A stretch of 64,000 nt of DNA, from contig CM065394.1 of assembly GCA_033060915.1 (NCBI GenBank), positions 26,225,001 to 26,289,000 on the forward strand. Direction: 5' to 3'. The position numbers and the translations under genes are program-made. Positions 11,060 through 22,330 of this stretch are shown here, piece by piece. Source of the DNA: Euryodendron excelsum. Its lineage: Eukaryota > Streptophyta > Magnoliopsida > Ericales > Pentaphylacaceae. Each line of letters begins with the position of its first letter. Positions within the stretch are counted from its first letter, which is position 1. The notes beneath the pieces are model-generated. The model ran no database searches, was not told the origin of the DNA, and saw only the letters and a list, made by a program, of their open reading frames with translations.

Positions 11060-14000
11060 ACTTTGTATGTATCTTCCCAATTTGGACCAAGCTTTCCATC
11101 TGATGGATTCTTTATTGCCCTCATCACCTTTCTTAGTACTAGGTCTCTAGGTACAAATGGTCTTGGCTAAACTCATTTGTTGTAAGATCAACTAAGTTGA
11201 TGATAACTAGTGAGCTTAAGTAGTGCTGCATCTCTCATTTCCTCGATAAGGTTAAGGTCTTTTGCCAAAGTCTGATCATTAAACTTGGTGCCAAATGTTG
11301 CTGATCTTATTGTTGGGAGTCCGACCTCCAAGGGTATAACCACTTCAATCCCATACGGTATTGAGAATGGGGTTTCACTAGTAGACCTCCTTGTAGTGGT
11401 TCTATAGGACCATATGATACTGGGCAACTCTTCTACCCATCTTCCCTTAGCTTTTTCTAGGCTCTTCTTGATTCCGTTCAACATTGTTTTGTTGGATATT
11501 TCGGCTTGTCTGTTGCACTGTGGATAGGCTGGTGACGAATAATAATTTTTTGATCCTAAGTTGATCACAGAATCCTCTGAATAAATTTTCTTCAAATTGA
11601 GTGCCGTTGTCTGAGACCAGTGCGCATGGTATACCGAACCTTGTAATTATGTTCCTCCAAGAAAATCTCTTCGTATCTATTTCCCTGATCGTTGACAAGG
11701 GCTTTGCTTTTATCCACTTGGTAAAGTAATCTGTTGCGACGATGAGGAACCTCTTGTTTCCCGAAGTTCAGGGCAGAGGGCCGACTATGTCCAATCCCCA
11801 TTGGGCAAAAGGCAAAGGGCTAGTAATAGTTGTGAGGTCCTCGGCTAGTTGGTGGATTAATGGTGAGAACTTCTGATATTTCTCACATTTCAGTATGTAT
11901 TGTGCCGCATCCTTCTACATGTAGGGCCACTAATAACCTTGAGAAATAGCTCAGTGGACTAAAGATCTCCCGTCGACATGGCTTCTGCAGATTCCCTAGT
12001 GAATTTCAAACAAAATGCGTTGCACGTTGTTTAGATGAACACATTATAAGTAGGGCTTGTGAAAAACCTTATGTATAGTTCCTTACTGGGTGACAGCCAG
12101 TACTTTAGGGTTTTTTGCTTTACTCTCCTAGTTTCATTCTTGTCCTCGGCCAATTTATCTTTGTCAAGATAGGCAATAATACGATCCATCTAAGACGATG
12201 CTAGCTCTTCTATGGTTAGTGCTTGCTCCCTTTCCTGAAGATGCTCAACTTAGCCAGGGTCTCAACATGGATCATTCTTTTCGAGCCTGACTTCAATGTT
12301 GCGGCAAGTGTTGCTAGGGCATCAACGTTTGCATTGCTATCGTGGCTGATTTGATAGAGCTTGTATTTGTTGAACTTATTAGTAATTCCTGTGCTTTTGC
12401 TAGGTACTGTGTCATCTTGTTATTCTTTGCCGCGTATTCGCCCATGATCTTGTTTACCGCCAGTTATGAGTCTGAATAGATGCTTATCTTGGCAATGTTT
12501 TGCTCTATAGCTTGGTGCAATTCGGCGTGCAGAGCCTCGTATTCTGACTCGTTGTTTGAGGTAGTGAATTTTAATTTGATAGCTTGCTCTATTGTCATGC
12601 CATCTAGTGTGATTAGGACTATTCCCAATCCTACCCCCTGTCGTTAGATGCTCCATCTACGAAGAGCTTCCAATGATCAACAGTTTTTCACAGTTCTGTG
12701 GTGGGATCATTATCTGATAGCTCGACAGTAGATGTTAGGTTGTCTTCCTGTGGTAATTCGGCATAAAATTTAACAATATAATCAGCAAGTACCTAACCTT
12801 TTTACAGTCAATCTAGGTTGATACTTGATGTCGAACTCGTCCAACTCCACTGCCCATTTTACTATTCTACCGGATAAGTCTGCACTTTGGAGGAATGGTT
12901 TCAGCTAGTGATTAGTGAGAACAATGATAGTATGGGCTTTGAGGTAATGCACCACCTTGAATGATGCCATCACTGATGCGAGAGCCAGCTATTCTAAAGG
13001 TAGATATCTTGTTTCTGCCCCTAAGAGAGTCTTGCTGACATAATAAACTGGCTTTTGTTGTCTGGCGGCATGCTCTGAAACAGCCAGGTATAGATAAAGT
13101 TCGTCGTGTTTGAATGAAGTGTAAAGGAGTGGTGGCTGGGTTAGATATCTCTTTAGATCGGCAAGGGCTTGATCGTAGTTCGATCCCTAGCTAAACCGAT
13201 CTTGCTTCTTCAGGAGTTAAAAAAATGGTCGGCACTTATATGAAAATCGGCTAATGAACCAGTTAAGAGCCGCTGCCATCCTAGTCAACTTTTGAACTTC
13301 TTTGATATTTTTCAGGGCTTGGACGTTCTGGATTACACTGATTTTTTGTGGATCTGTTTCAATTCCTCCTTGCATAACCAAGAATCCTAAGAATTTTTCC
13401 GAACTAACTCCGAACACATATTTAAAGGCATTGAGCCTCATCTTGTACTTCATCAGATTATCAATGCTCCTTTTAAATTGTCAAGGTTAATCCTGCTGAC
13501 CATACTTTTGACCACCATATCATCAATGTATATTTCGACAGTACTGCTGATGTGTTATTTAAACATTTTTGTAACTAGTCTTTGATAAGTAGTACCTATA
13601 TTCTTCAGCCCAAAGGTCATAACTTTATAGCAAAAAATACCCCTTGGGGTGATAAAGGCGGTCTTCCCTTAGTTATCTTCATGGAGTGTTCTTTGATGAT
13701 ACCCACGATAGGCATCGAGAAAGCTCATTCTTTCATATCTTGCTGTCGCATCCATGAGTTGGTCAATCTTCGGTATAGGGAAAGGGTCCTTGGGGCATGC
13801 CTTGTTCAGGTCGGTGAAGTTCACGCATACCCTCCACTTGTCGTTCTTCTTTTTCACCACAACTGTGTTAGACAGCCAATGTGGGTAGTAGGCTTCTCTA
13901 ATTGCCCCGCTTTAAGGAGCCTTTCTACCTCTTCAATTACTGCATCTACATGTTGTGTAGCTGCCCTCCTTCCTTTCTGAACCACAGGTCGGCATTGTAG

Positions 14001-16536
14001 ATCGATGTTGAGTCTATGACAGGTTACCTCTGGGTCGATTCCAGGCATATAGTAAGGGGTCCAAGTGAAGATTTCAATGTAGCGCATCAGTAGTTCAATC
14101 AGCGACTTTTCTTTATTTTCAGATAGGGATGTGCCAATCACAAAATACTTCTCTTTGTCATGCCGATCGATTTCTATTTTCGTTAAATCTTCCACGGCTT
14201 TCTTTTTGGGTGTCTGCCAAAATTATTAATAGTGGGTGTGTCCTCGTGGAGCTCCATCATCTAGACCATGTCCACTTTTTCTTTAGTGGCACAAGCCATT
14301 AGAAAACACTACTTAGCCACCACTTGGTCTCCTCAGATTTCTTTTATCCCTTCTGAGGTTGGGAAGCAAATCAGCTAGTGGTAGGTGGATGGTATGGCTT
14401 TCATGAGCTATAACCATGTCCGACCCATGATTGCATTATAGGGGGACGACTCGTCAACAACTAGGAACTCCATCTAAAGCGTAACTCCTCCTGCGGCTAC
14501 ATGTATCGTCACATTTCCCAATGGACAAACCGGGTTTGAACTGAAGCCGATCAAGGGGTTGAAGTAAGGCTATAAGTCAGAATCTTTTAGCTCTAATTTC
14601 TTGAAAAGGTCGTAGTACATAACTTCAGACTAGTTCCCTTGATCGATCAAGATTCTTTTGACGTTATAATCCCCTAGTCGCAATGTCACCACTAGTGCGT
14701 CATTATGGGGTGTCTGAAATCCCACTAGAACATCGTCAGTAAAGGTTATAGCCTCAGCACTACTGCCGACTTTAATTTTCTTGGTTGGAGGCTCTACTTG
14801 CATTACTTGCCTTAGTTGTGCTGCTTTCTAAATCTCGGCTCTGTACTTGTGGGTGTTTATCCCTACTGACCCCACCGATTCATGCAATATTGTAATTATG
14901 TAGGTTGGCTCTGCCCGTGCTTCCTTCCGCAGGGCACTATCCTGCTTGCTCTGCTCTGCTTCCTATTTAGTCTTTTCTCGGTTAATGTACTAGTCGAGGT
15001 GGCCAGCTTTCGCCTGTTCTTCTAAGTGATTTTTGAGATGCCTGTACTGCTCTGTTTGGTGCCCCTTTTTCCTATGGCAGGAGCAAAACTTTCTCTAGTC
15101 TCGGGCTACAGGGTCTCCTGCTAACTTCGGTGGCCATTTGAAAAAAGGCTTATCCCAAATCTAGGGCGGAATTTTATAAATTGGGTCTTTAAAGACTGTG
15201 TTAATTCTTCCAATTGTCTTTCTGCCCCAGTTATTATTTTTTTCTCGTTGAGGCTTCTTGTTTTCCCTCACGTCTTTCTTTGCTAACTTCTCCCTGACCT
15301 TCTCTTGGACTGGCTGTATGACATCTTCTTTTACTCGGGTGTATTGTCCAATCTTTAATATTAGGTCATGTACCCCAGTAGCTGGTGCTCCCTAGGAAGG
15401 CCGATTTTAAATTGTGCAATGGCTAACTGCTCACTACACTCCTCAATTTCATTGTAGGCCTCTCAGTAGTGCCTTGCATAGGCTCGTAACTCTTCCTCGT
15501 TCTTCTTCTGTAAAGTTAGCAAGTAATCTACCTCCTTAGGCTGCTTACTATTTGCGATGAAATAAGCAGTGAACAATTCGGTAACCTGTCTCCAACCTAC
15601 TATTGATCTGGACTGCAACTTGTCAAACCATCGTAAAGCTACTTCATGAAGGCTTAATGGAAAAACTCGACACATTAGGGACTCATCATTACTCCATAGT
15701 GCCATCATCTGTTTGTAGTACTGGATATGACTGACTAGTCCTACTTCTCATCATAAGGTGTAAACTTTAGTGGTATGAACTTTCTTGGAGGTCGGCAGGC
15801 CTCAATCTCCTCTGTAAAGGATGTGGACACGATTTGATCAAGTGCTTTTCTAGCTATATCATGGGTTGTTCGTCCTTTACGGTGCTTGTCCATATTGTCT
15901 AGTCATTCATTCAACCATTGGTCCCAATCTTGTTGCTTTGGATCGGCCCTTGCCGGATCTCTTACTGGTGTCTGATTTCTCCTATATTGTTGATCCTCCC
16001 ATCGATTCGTGTAATGCCCAGTACTAGAAGTATGAATCACAGTCAAACATGCAGCAGGGGGGCTTGTGTTTTTTAGAATTCATCCTCCTCCTTCTACGCT
16101 GATTTGGAGATCTACTGGTGACTCGTCTATCTCTTCTAGTAATCGTCTTCCTTATAGCTTTAACCTTTGACCTGAGGGGGGCAATCTTTTCGTCCTGTTA
16201 CTGGAGTTCCTGCTCAGCTGCTCGGGGTGATAAATTACTAGGCACACGTCCACTGGAGGATGAAGGATTCAACTTCCTACGATAGCTCCTTTGGCAATTC
16301 GAATTTCTAACATATTGTGGAGCCTGTCGTAGTCCGTCCTATCTTCCCTGTTGATTACCTCAAAGGACGTGTATCTCCAATCTAAATAAACGACCTCCTG
16401 GAGTTCGAGCTGAATCATCGTGATGACTAGACAGGTAAGTGTCATTATGGCTATGAACATCATGGCTGTCTTGAAGCTCCCTGTCGGTGGGCTCGACTCC
16501 TCCTCTGAGAAAGCTAATACTCATCATTGTGTAAAC
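11060..16536 (-). pseudogene. Degenerate gag-pol of element A (Tat-type Ty3/gypsy)
   Basis: Read on the minus strand from 16480 downwards: gag (core MCRVFPLSLHEVALRWFDKL and LRAYARHYWE near 15700-15460), a zinc-knuckle-like segment near 15100-15000, protease region near 14680-14380, reverse transcriptase 14195-13490 ([19 protein letters not shown], then the connection region QGGIETDPQKISVIQ), RNase H about 13200-12790, second archaeal-type RNase H about 12690-12280, and integrase 12250-11060 (SDNGTQFEENLF, PQCNRQAEISNKTML, WSYRTTTRRST). The order matches element B. It carries many stops and frameshifts in every domain and is certainly inactive. The two RNase H domains place it in the Tat lineage. 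Confidence 0.85.
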
Positions 16537-16556
16537 CTTCCCATAGATGATGCTAA
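16537..16556 (-). other. Decayed primer-binding site of element A
   Basis: Minus-strand reading is TAGCATCATCTATGGGAAGG, one base inside the 5' LTR edge. It differs from the TGGCGCC-type primer site common in Tat and Athila elements only by G-to-A and C-to-T changes, as expected from deamination of methylated cytosines. This site fixes the LTR boundary at 16558. Confidence 0.55.
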
Positions 16557-16557
16557 T

Positions 16558-16760
16558 TGTAAATGGAATTTTTAGAAAAACTTGATCCAATGTGCCAACC
16601 AAATTGATGAGCATGAACTATCTACAAGAGAAGAAGACAATGAGAATGAGTCGACCCTTTTTGGTCCGAAGGCACTCCGATAATTAAGTTAGCAAGCTTA
16701 ATCACAGTGAATCGGATAAAGTATTAAGAGCTAGAACTCAAGTAAACATACATTGCCTTT
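16558..16760 (-). repeat. 5' LTR of element A, inner part
   Basis: Starts TGTAAATGG and aligns with 4071 to about 4275 of the 3' LTR. It stops abruptly at the insertion point of D; the rest resumes at about 21817. Confidence 0.83.
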
Positions 16761-17299
16761 TGTCGCGCCTAGATTTTTCGCACTCGAGGAATACTAACAC
16801 AAGCGGAAAAAATGCTGTACTCTCTCGTTAGAACTCACCCTCCTAAAAGAATGAGTGCAACTAGGTTTGAATTGAAAACAGGTTTGAATAAAGGGCTTTT
16901 GAAAAAGGTTCAGAGTCGCCACCTAACTTGATTAAGGTGAGTTAGGTCACCTAAAAACTAAAAATAATCCGAAGACTACACTTGGGGTTTTTGAAAAACG
17001 ATTTGAGTATATTTTTCGCTTTAAGAAAGGGTTTTTTAGGAAAACAGGTTGTTTGGCAACCTTTGGAAAACATTTAGCCCTTTTTGAAAAATAACTCCTT
17101 TTGGTCTTTGAAAACAGTGATCTAGGTTCGGAGGTTGGTTACGTGTAGGGAAGACGCACTAAGCTATCACCCTACCCCGCCCTTTCGGTACCTACATGTC
17201 AATCTACCCTAGATTCACCTATGAGAGTCTTTAACTAACTATGGTTCAATCCTATCTACTTTGAAAAAGAATGTTTAAAACGAAACTAATATGATGCAT

Positions 17300-19200
17300 G
17301 ATATGCACGTGCAAGATGAGAGAATTGGAAAATAGAAATTGATTTGAAAAGAAATTGATTTGATTTGAAAATAGACTTGAAGAAATAGAATTGAAATTGG
17401 AAAGTTTGAAAATTTGGAAATAAAAATTTGAGAATAGAAATTTTGAAATTGAAATTTGAAAATTGATTGGAATTTGAGATTTGAAAATAGATTTTGGAAA
17501 CTGCACCGATGAGGGTGGAATTGAAAGTTTGAAAAGTGTTGTGACCGCACCTATGAAGGTTGCCTACGTATCCCTTTGGGGGAATCAGGTCAGTCGTAGT
17601 TCGGACCGGAGTCCGATTGAAAATAGAAGAGTTGATTTGAAGAAAAAGATTGAATTGGAAGAAAGGAACCGAATTGAAAATTGGATTTGGTTTGAGATAG
17701 AAGAGGAGATCAGAAATTGAAATTAAGAAGATTGGACTTTAATTTAAAAAGATAGATTTGGACTTGTTTTGGAAAGAGAAGGTTTAAGAAATCTAGACTT
17801 AAGAAAGATGAGGCTTAGGAAAGATTTGACTTGACTTGGAAGGTTTGGAAAGATTGGATTTTAGGAGATGTTCGAATTAGGAAAGGTCTGATTTAAGAAA
17901 GTTTCGAAATAGGAAAGTTTTATTTTTGAAAAGTTTTGAATTAGGAAAGGTTTAGGTTTAAGAAAGTTTCAACTTAGAAAAGTGTTGTTTTAGGAAAGGT
18001 TTTGAAATTAGGAAGTTTTGAAAATTGGGAAGTTTTGAATTTAGAAAGCTTTGAGTTTAGAAAGATTTAACTTAAGAAAGTTTTGAATTTAGGAAACTTT
18101 GGATTTGAAAAGATTTGAAATTTGGAAAGTTTAAGATTTAGAAAGTTTTAGAGTTTGAATTTTAGAAAATCTTGAGATTAGGAAAGGTTTGAGTTTAGGA
18201 AAGGTTTGAAAACTTAGATTTGAAAAGTTAAGATTTGAAAAGAGGATAGAATTAAGAAAGATTTGAAAGTTGAGTTTTAAAATTTAGGAAATATTTTTAT
18301 GTTCAAGTTTTGGAAACTTAAGATTTAGGAAAGTGGAAGTTTAGGAAGGATTTGAATTAAGGAAGAGTTGGATTTTGAAATTTAAGGAAAGATTTAGAGT
18401 TTAGGTTTAGGAAACTTATGGTTTAGGAAAGTAGGAAATTAGAAAGAAGTGGAATTAGGAAAGGTTTGGGATTTGTTTCCAAAAACGGAGGATTAGATTT
18501 AGTTTCCTAAACGGGGAGATTTGATTCGGTTTCCTAAAGGGAAGGTAGGATTTGGAAAGGGAGATTCTAGAAACTCTAGATTTGAAAAATTGTAGTTTTG
18601 ACGTAGAAAAGAGGTTTTGGAAATGTGTATCGTTTGGATGTGAAAACAAGGGGTTTTGGAAACCTAGGTTTGGGGCAAAGTTTGAAAACCATGTTTTTGG
18701 GAAGAAAATTAGGGTTTCCTAATTGCGAGTTCTAGGGCTTGACTTGGGCTCTAAGGAAAGAGTTTTTGGAAAAGTGCATTTTTAGAAACGAAGGTTTTTC
18801 CAGAAAAGAATCCTAGGGAGGAGTTTTTGGAAAGTGAATTTGGAAAGAGAGTTTTTGAAAAAAGATTTTAAAGAGAAGGAGTTTTGGAAGGTGTGTTTTT
18901 AGAAACGTAGATTTTGGAAGGAAAATCCTATAAGGGAATTTCTAGAAGGAAGATTTTGGAAAGAGAGTTTTTGGAAAGATTTTTGGAGAGGGTTTTTAGA
19001 AAGTGGATTTTGGGGAGAGGATTTTGAAAAGGAGTTGAAAAAGAGAGATTTTGAAAAATAGATTTTGGAAAGAGTTTTTAGAAAACACTTTTGGAGAGGA
19101 GAGTTTTAGGAAAGTATGTTGAAAAAGAGATTTTTAGGAAGAGATTTTTAAATAGAGTTTTTAGAAAGTGTAAAAACATCTCACTTTCCTAAAGCAATTC
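17300..19200 (+). repeat. Purine-rich degenerate GGAAAG/TTTGAAA region in D
   Basis: Nearly 2 kb of loosely repeated words such as TTTGGAAAG, TTTAGGAAAG and TTTGAAATT, with very few C residues on the plus strand. There is no fixed period. Short minus-strand ORFs rich in Ser, Phe, Asn and Lys are a by-product of the composition. Confidence 0.7.
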
Positions 19201-20036
19201 TAACCATAGGAAGGCTAGAACCACTTTAGGAAAACGGTTTTGAAAACAAGGTTTAAAAATATAGACCAAAATGCCACTTTTAATATAACACTTTCCTAAA
19301 GCAACCCTAGCCATGGAAAGGCTAGAATCACCCTAGAATTGTGGTTTTGAAAACAAGTTTTTGAAAAATAGATTTTGATGCAATTTTGAAAACAAGTTTG
19401 AAAATGATTTTTGAAAACGAATTTTGGAAGATGCAAGACTATGATGTGCACAATGCAATTTGGGGGTCGTGAACATACAAGGTTAAGGCTTCACCACATA
19501 ATTAAGGGGGCCGGACCCACGTGGTCTTTGGTTAGACTAGAAGAAAGCCCCCAACACGGTGACTCTCCAATAGCTCAATCCTACACATGGACCGGGAATC
19601 CCCTTGTTTCAAGTATGCAAAGAAAGGGGGGGGGGAAAGAGATGGGGGATTAAAATAGAGAAAACCCAAGTGGGTTGGAGAGAGAAGAGAGAGGGGGGAA
19701 GTGCAGAAAATTAAATAGGGAGGCTACCTTGTATCTTCTTTAATTTGCGCGCCTTGCTTGTTTTCGGTCTTCGTCTTGATCTTCTTCTTCAGTCTTCAAG
19801 GGTTGTCTTCAAGCTTTGGACGGCAGCTCTTCAAGTCTTCGAAGGATGGTTGAAGGCTAGTGTATGAGTGTATGGGGGTGTGTATGAGTGTATAGGAGGC
19901 TAGGGTTTAGTAGGGTGGCTAAGGTTTGGGAAACCTAAAGAAACTAGGGTTTTTGGAGGTGCTCGAGCTCTGTATATCGAATTGTGTGATTTCTAGGCTA
20001 AGTTTGCAGACCCTTTTCACGTTGAACGAGGTTCTG

Positions 20037-20044
20037 TATTTATA
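20037..20044 (-). promoter_or_regulatory. Putative TATA box of LTR D
   Basis: Minus-strand TATAAATA in the context CTCTATAAATACAG, about 1.77 kb from the presumed U3 start at 21815. It supports minus orientation of D and would leave R plus U5 of about 3.2 kb. Confidence 0.4.
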
Positions 20045-20070
20045 GAGGGAAGACAAACCTGACGCCTATT

Positions 20071-20160
20071 GCAGTGGCGCCAGGCCAAATTCTACACTGG
20101 CGCCACTAGGAGTGGCGCCAGGCCATTTTTTGGCTTGGCGCCACTATTAGTGGCGCTAGC
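20071..20160. repeat. Cluster of TGGCGCCA palindromes in D
   Basis: Five copies of a GTGGCGCCA- or TGGCGCCAC-type core (one ending GGCGCTA) within 90 bp. AGTGGCGCCAGGCCA occurs twice as a direct repeat, and GGCGCCACTA occurs twice between them. Each core is self-complementary. It is GC-rich in an AT-rich setting. Confidence 0.75.
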
Positions 20161-20249
20161 CAATTAGGAAAGATTTAAGGTTGGCAAGCAACGTATCTTT
20201 GACTAGATTTGGGCGCCTGTACTAGTGACTATCATGCAATTTTTAGCCT

Positions 20250-20905
20250 AGCTTCACTAAGAGTGACTCCGGAAAGTCCGGGAATGATTTGAAGGAGCCG
20301 GGAATGACCCGGAAGGCCAGAAGGGAGCAGGAACACTTAAAACAGTGTCCTGGAGGTATTTGACTTGGAAAGTGAGGATAAGGTAGGTCGGAAAGGTTGA
20401 CCGGGCCTTTAGGGGCAAAACGGTCAATCGGGCCGGAAAACTGCCTGGGCGAACCCGGATTGTCCCGGAAAAAGACTTGGGATCTGGAAACATTATTTAG
20501 AATGTTCCCAGAGGTTGCCGGTTTGATTCCCAGAGCCGGCGTGGTCGGAAAAGGAGACCGACCCACTAGGGGCAAAACGGTCATTTTGTACCGGGTTTGC
20601 CGGAACTGACTCGGAATGATCCGGAAAGGTAAAGGAAGGTTGTGAATACTCTAAAAAGTATTCTCGGGACATTACCGGTTTGATACCCAAAGCCGGTGTG
20701 GTCGAAGAAGGAGACCGGCCCTTTAGGGGCAAAACGGTCATTTTGTACTGGGTTGGCCGGAACTGACTCGGAATGATCCGAAAAGGTAAAGGAAGGTTGA
20801 GAATACTATAAAAAGTATTCTCAGGAGGTTACCGGTTTGATACCCAGAGCCGGTGTGGTTCTCGGGACATTCGGATGCTTAGGGGCAAAATGGTCATCTT
20901 GACCG
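20250..20905 (+). repeat. Tandem repeat of about 157 bp in D (about 4 units)
   Basis: The landmark AGGGGCAAAA recurs at 20411, 20568, 20725 and 20881, giving periods of 157, 157 and 156. Units also share GACTCGGAATGATCCG, TAAAAAGTATTCTC and ACCGGTTTGATACCCA. The left-most unit is the most diverged. Confidence 0.85.
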
Positions 20906-20989
20906 AAAAGTCTCGAAAAAGGTCCTAAGGGTACTCTGGTCATTTTCACCGAAGTGAGCTAACAGACACTGGTGTTGACCTGGGTTTTG

Positions 20990-21600
20990 AGTGTTTTCGC
21001 CACTCTCACGGTGTGAGTACTTCTGCTACTCGGACGGGGTTGATGATTTGTGAGTATTTCCGCTACTCGGACGGGGTTGATGATTTGTGAGTATTTTTGC
21101 TACTCGGACGGGGTTGATGATTTGGGAGTATTTCCGCTACTCTAACGGTTCTGTGAGTATTTTCGCTACTCTAACGGTTGAGTATTTCCGCTACTCTAAC
21201 GGCTCTGTGAGTATTTCCGCTACTCTAACGGTTGAGTATTTCTGCTACTCTAACGGCTCTGTGAGTATTTCCGCTACTCTAATGGTTTTGTGAGTAGTTT
21301 TGCTACTCGGACCGTCTCGAGGAATAAACTGTCTCGAGAGTGGGACTGGAAGGGGTCTTACCGTCTCCGAAGAGACGTGCCTGGATTGGAGCCGTCTCGA
21401 GGAATAAACTGTCTCGAGAGTGGGATTGAAAAGGGGTCTTACCGTCTCCAAAGAGACGTGCCTGGATTTTGAGTGTTTCCGCCATTCTAACGGTTTTGTG
21501 AGTATTTCCGCTACTCCAACGGTTTTGTGAGTGTTTTCGCCACTCTAACGGTTTTGTGAGTAGTTTTGCTACTCGAACTGTCTCGAGGAATAAACTATCT
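20990..21600 (+). repeat. Short CTACTC-type repeats and an 81-bp CTCGAG repeat in D
   Basis: Roughly a dozen units of about 20-30 bp built on GTGAGTATTTCCGCTACTC and TAACGGTT fill 21010-21300 and 21465-21570. Between and after them lie three copies (two at an exact 81-bp spacing, near 21311 and 21392, and a partial one near 21575) containing GTCTCGAGGAATAAACT and CTCGAGAG. The paired CTCGAG motifs can form hairpins. Confidence 0.75.
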
Positions 21601-21816
21601 CGAGAGAGGGATTGGAATTGGAATAAGAAAGGACAATGCCCCTAAGGGCATTTTGGTCATTTTGCCTCTATTTGGGCCTGACAGGCCCGCGAAGCGATGG
21701 AAAGACGGAATTTGGACCTAGAGGATTGGTTTGGATTGGAATATGCCCAAAATGACTTGAAAACAAGTCTGGACGGAGTGTAGACTGCCGAGCGGTCAAA
21801 AATGGGGTGCTTACAC

Positions 21817-22140
21817 CCTTTTAGTGCATATAGTATTTATAGGTTTCGGAATGTCATGTTCTCTTTGGGAATTGAAGTCACTTTCCTCTCAGAAATCTCC
21901 ATTTTCTTTGTTGGTTTAATATATTTGACTTATCCCTTATTTGTCCTAATTCACTTAAGAATAGGATTTGTATTATGGACCTATTAGTCCTTATGTCTTT
22001 TGGATTAAAATCCTTGGGCCAGCCTTTTTGGGTCCTAGTCTCATATCGGCATGGGCCCAGCTTGCGAGGTCAGCAACATTGAGCCGACCTTATTGGGTTG
22101 GTCTTCTGTTTGTCTTGGCCTTGGCTCTTATTAGGCCATA
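21817..22140 (-). repeat. 5' LTR of element A, outer part
   Basis: Aligns with about 4275-4598 of the 3' LTR (AGTGCATA, TTCGGAATGTCATGTTC, GGCTCTTATT). It ends GGCCATA where the other copy ends GGCCCACA. The next bases, ACTTA, are the right target duplication. Confidence 0.83.
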
Positions 22141-22330
22141 ACTTAGATTAACACTACTGAGATTACACTAATCATTACAGTCAATCATATCAGCCACTTT
22201 GACATGGTCATCAACAGTGGTGAGATTAGAAACATTATCTTTTAAAGGCCAGGACCACCACACCAATTATTCCAAAAGGAGATGTTGTTGCCATCGCCTA
22301 CAATCCATACAGAATTCAACAACTAGAACA
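22141..22330 (-). mobile_element. LINE fragment, upstream half of the LINE split by element A
   Basis: Minus-strand reading gives WIVGDGNNISFWNNW and then KDNVSNLTTVDDHVKVADMI, the segment that precedes VIPKHL in plant LINE ORFs, which is found at about 4060 on the far side of element A. Beyond 22330 the LINE cannot be followed; two GAATTC-rich direct repeats near 22310 and 22345 mark the break. Confidence 0.75.

Larger units (their letters stand above)
16761..21816 (-). mobile_element. Giant solo-LTR-like insertion D (about 5.06 kb)
   Basis: Plus-strand termini are TGTCGCGCC and GTGCTTACA(C), TGT...ACA as in LTRs. Left flank CCTTT (16756-16760) is repeated as CCTTT at 21817-21821, with one extra C beside the right terminus. 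Removing it restores a continuous LTR of element A. No ORF encodes a recognisable protein and I see no internal copy of either end, so it looks like one very long LTR rather than a complete element. A minus-strand TATAAATA at 20044-20037 suggests minus orientation, with LTR start TGTAAGCACCCC. LTRs of several kb are known in Ogre/Tat elements; family assignment is inference. Confidence 0.65.
4071..22140 (-). mobile_element. Degenerate Tat-type Ty3/gypsy element A, with two nested insertions
   Basis: Minus-strand LTR retrotransposon. The 3' LTR is at 4071-4598. The 5' LTR is at 16558-16760 plus about 21817-22140, split by insertion D. Both LTRs start TGTAA on the plus strand, and the 3' LTR ends GGGCCCACA. 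Flanks ACTTG (4066-4070) and ACTTA (22141-22145) form a 5-bp target duplication with one transition, and the interrupted LINE reads on across it. Internal order on the minus strand is PBS remnant, gag, protease, RT, RNase H, second RNase H, integrase, tandem repeats, then an antisense ORF and the polypurine tract. Insertion C (4844-7487) lies beside the antisense ORF. All coding parts are broken. Confidence 0.87.

Noticed and set aside
17252..17720. Ser/Phe/Asn-rich ORFs in insertion D
   Set aside because: Caused by the purine-skewed composition; no domain and no conserved frame.
20071..20160. TGGCGCC as a primer-binding site marking an LTR edge
   Set aside because: Repeated five times as palindromes and not next to a TG...CA terminus.
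20990..21600. Spaced short repeats resembling a CRISPR array
   Set aside because: The units are diverged, not separated by unique spacers of constant length, and lie in a plant LTR.
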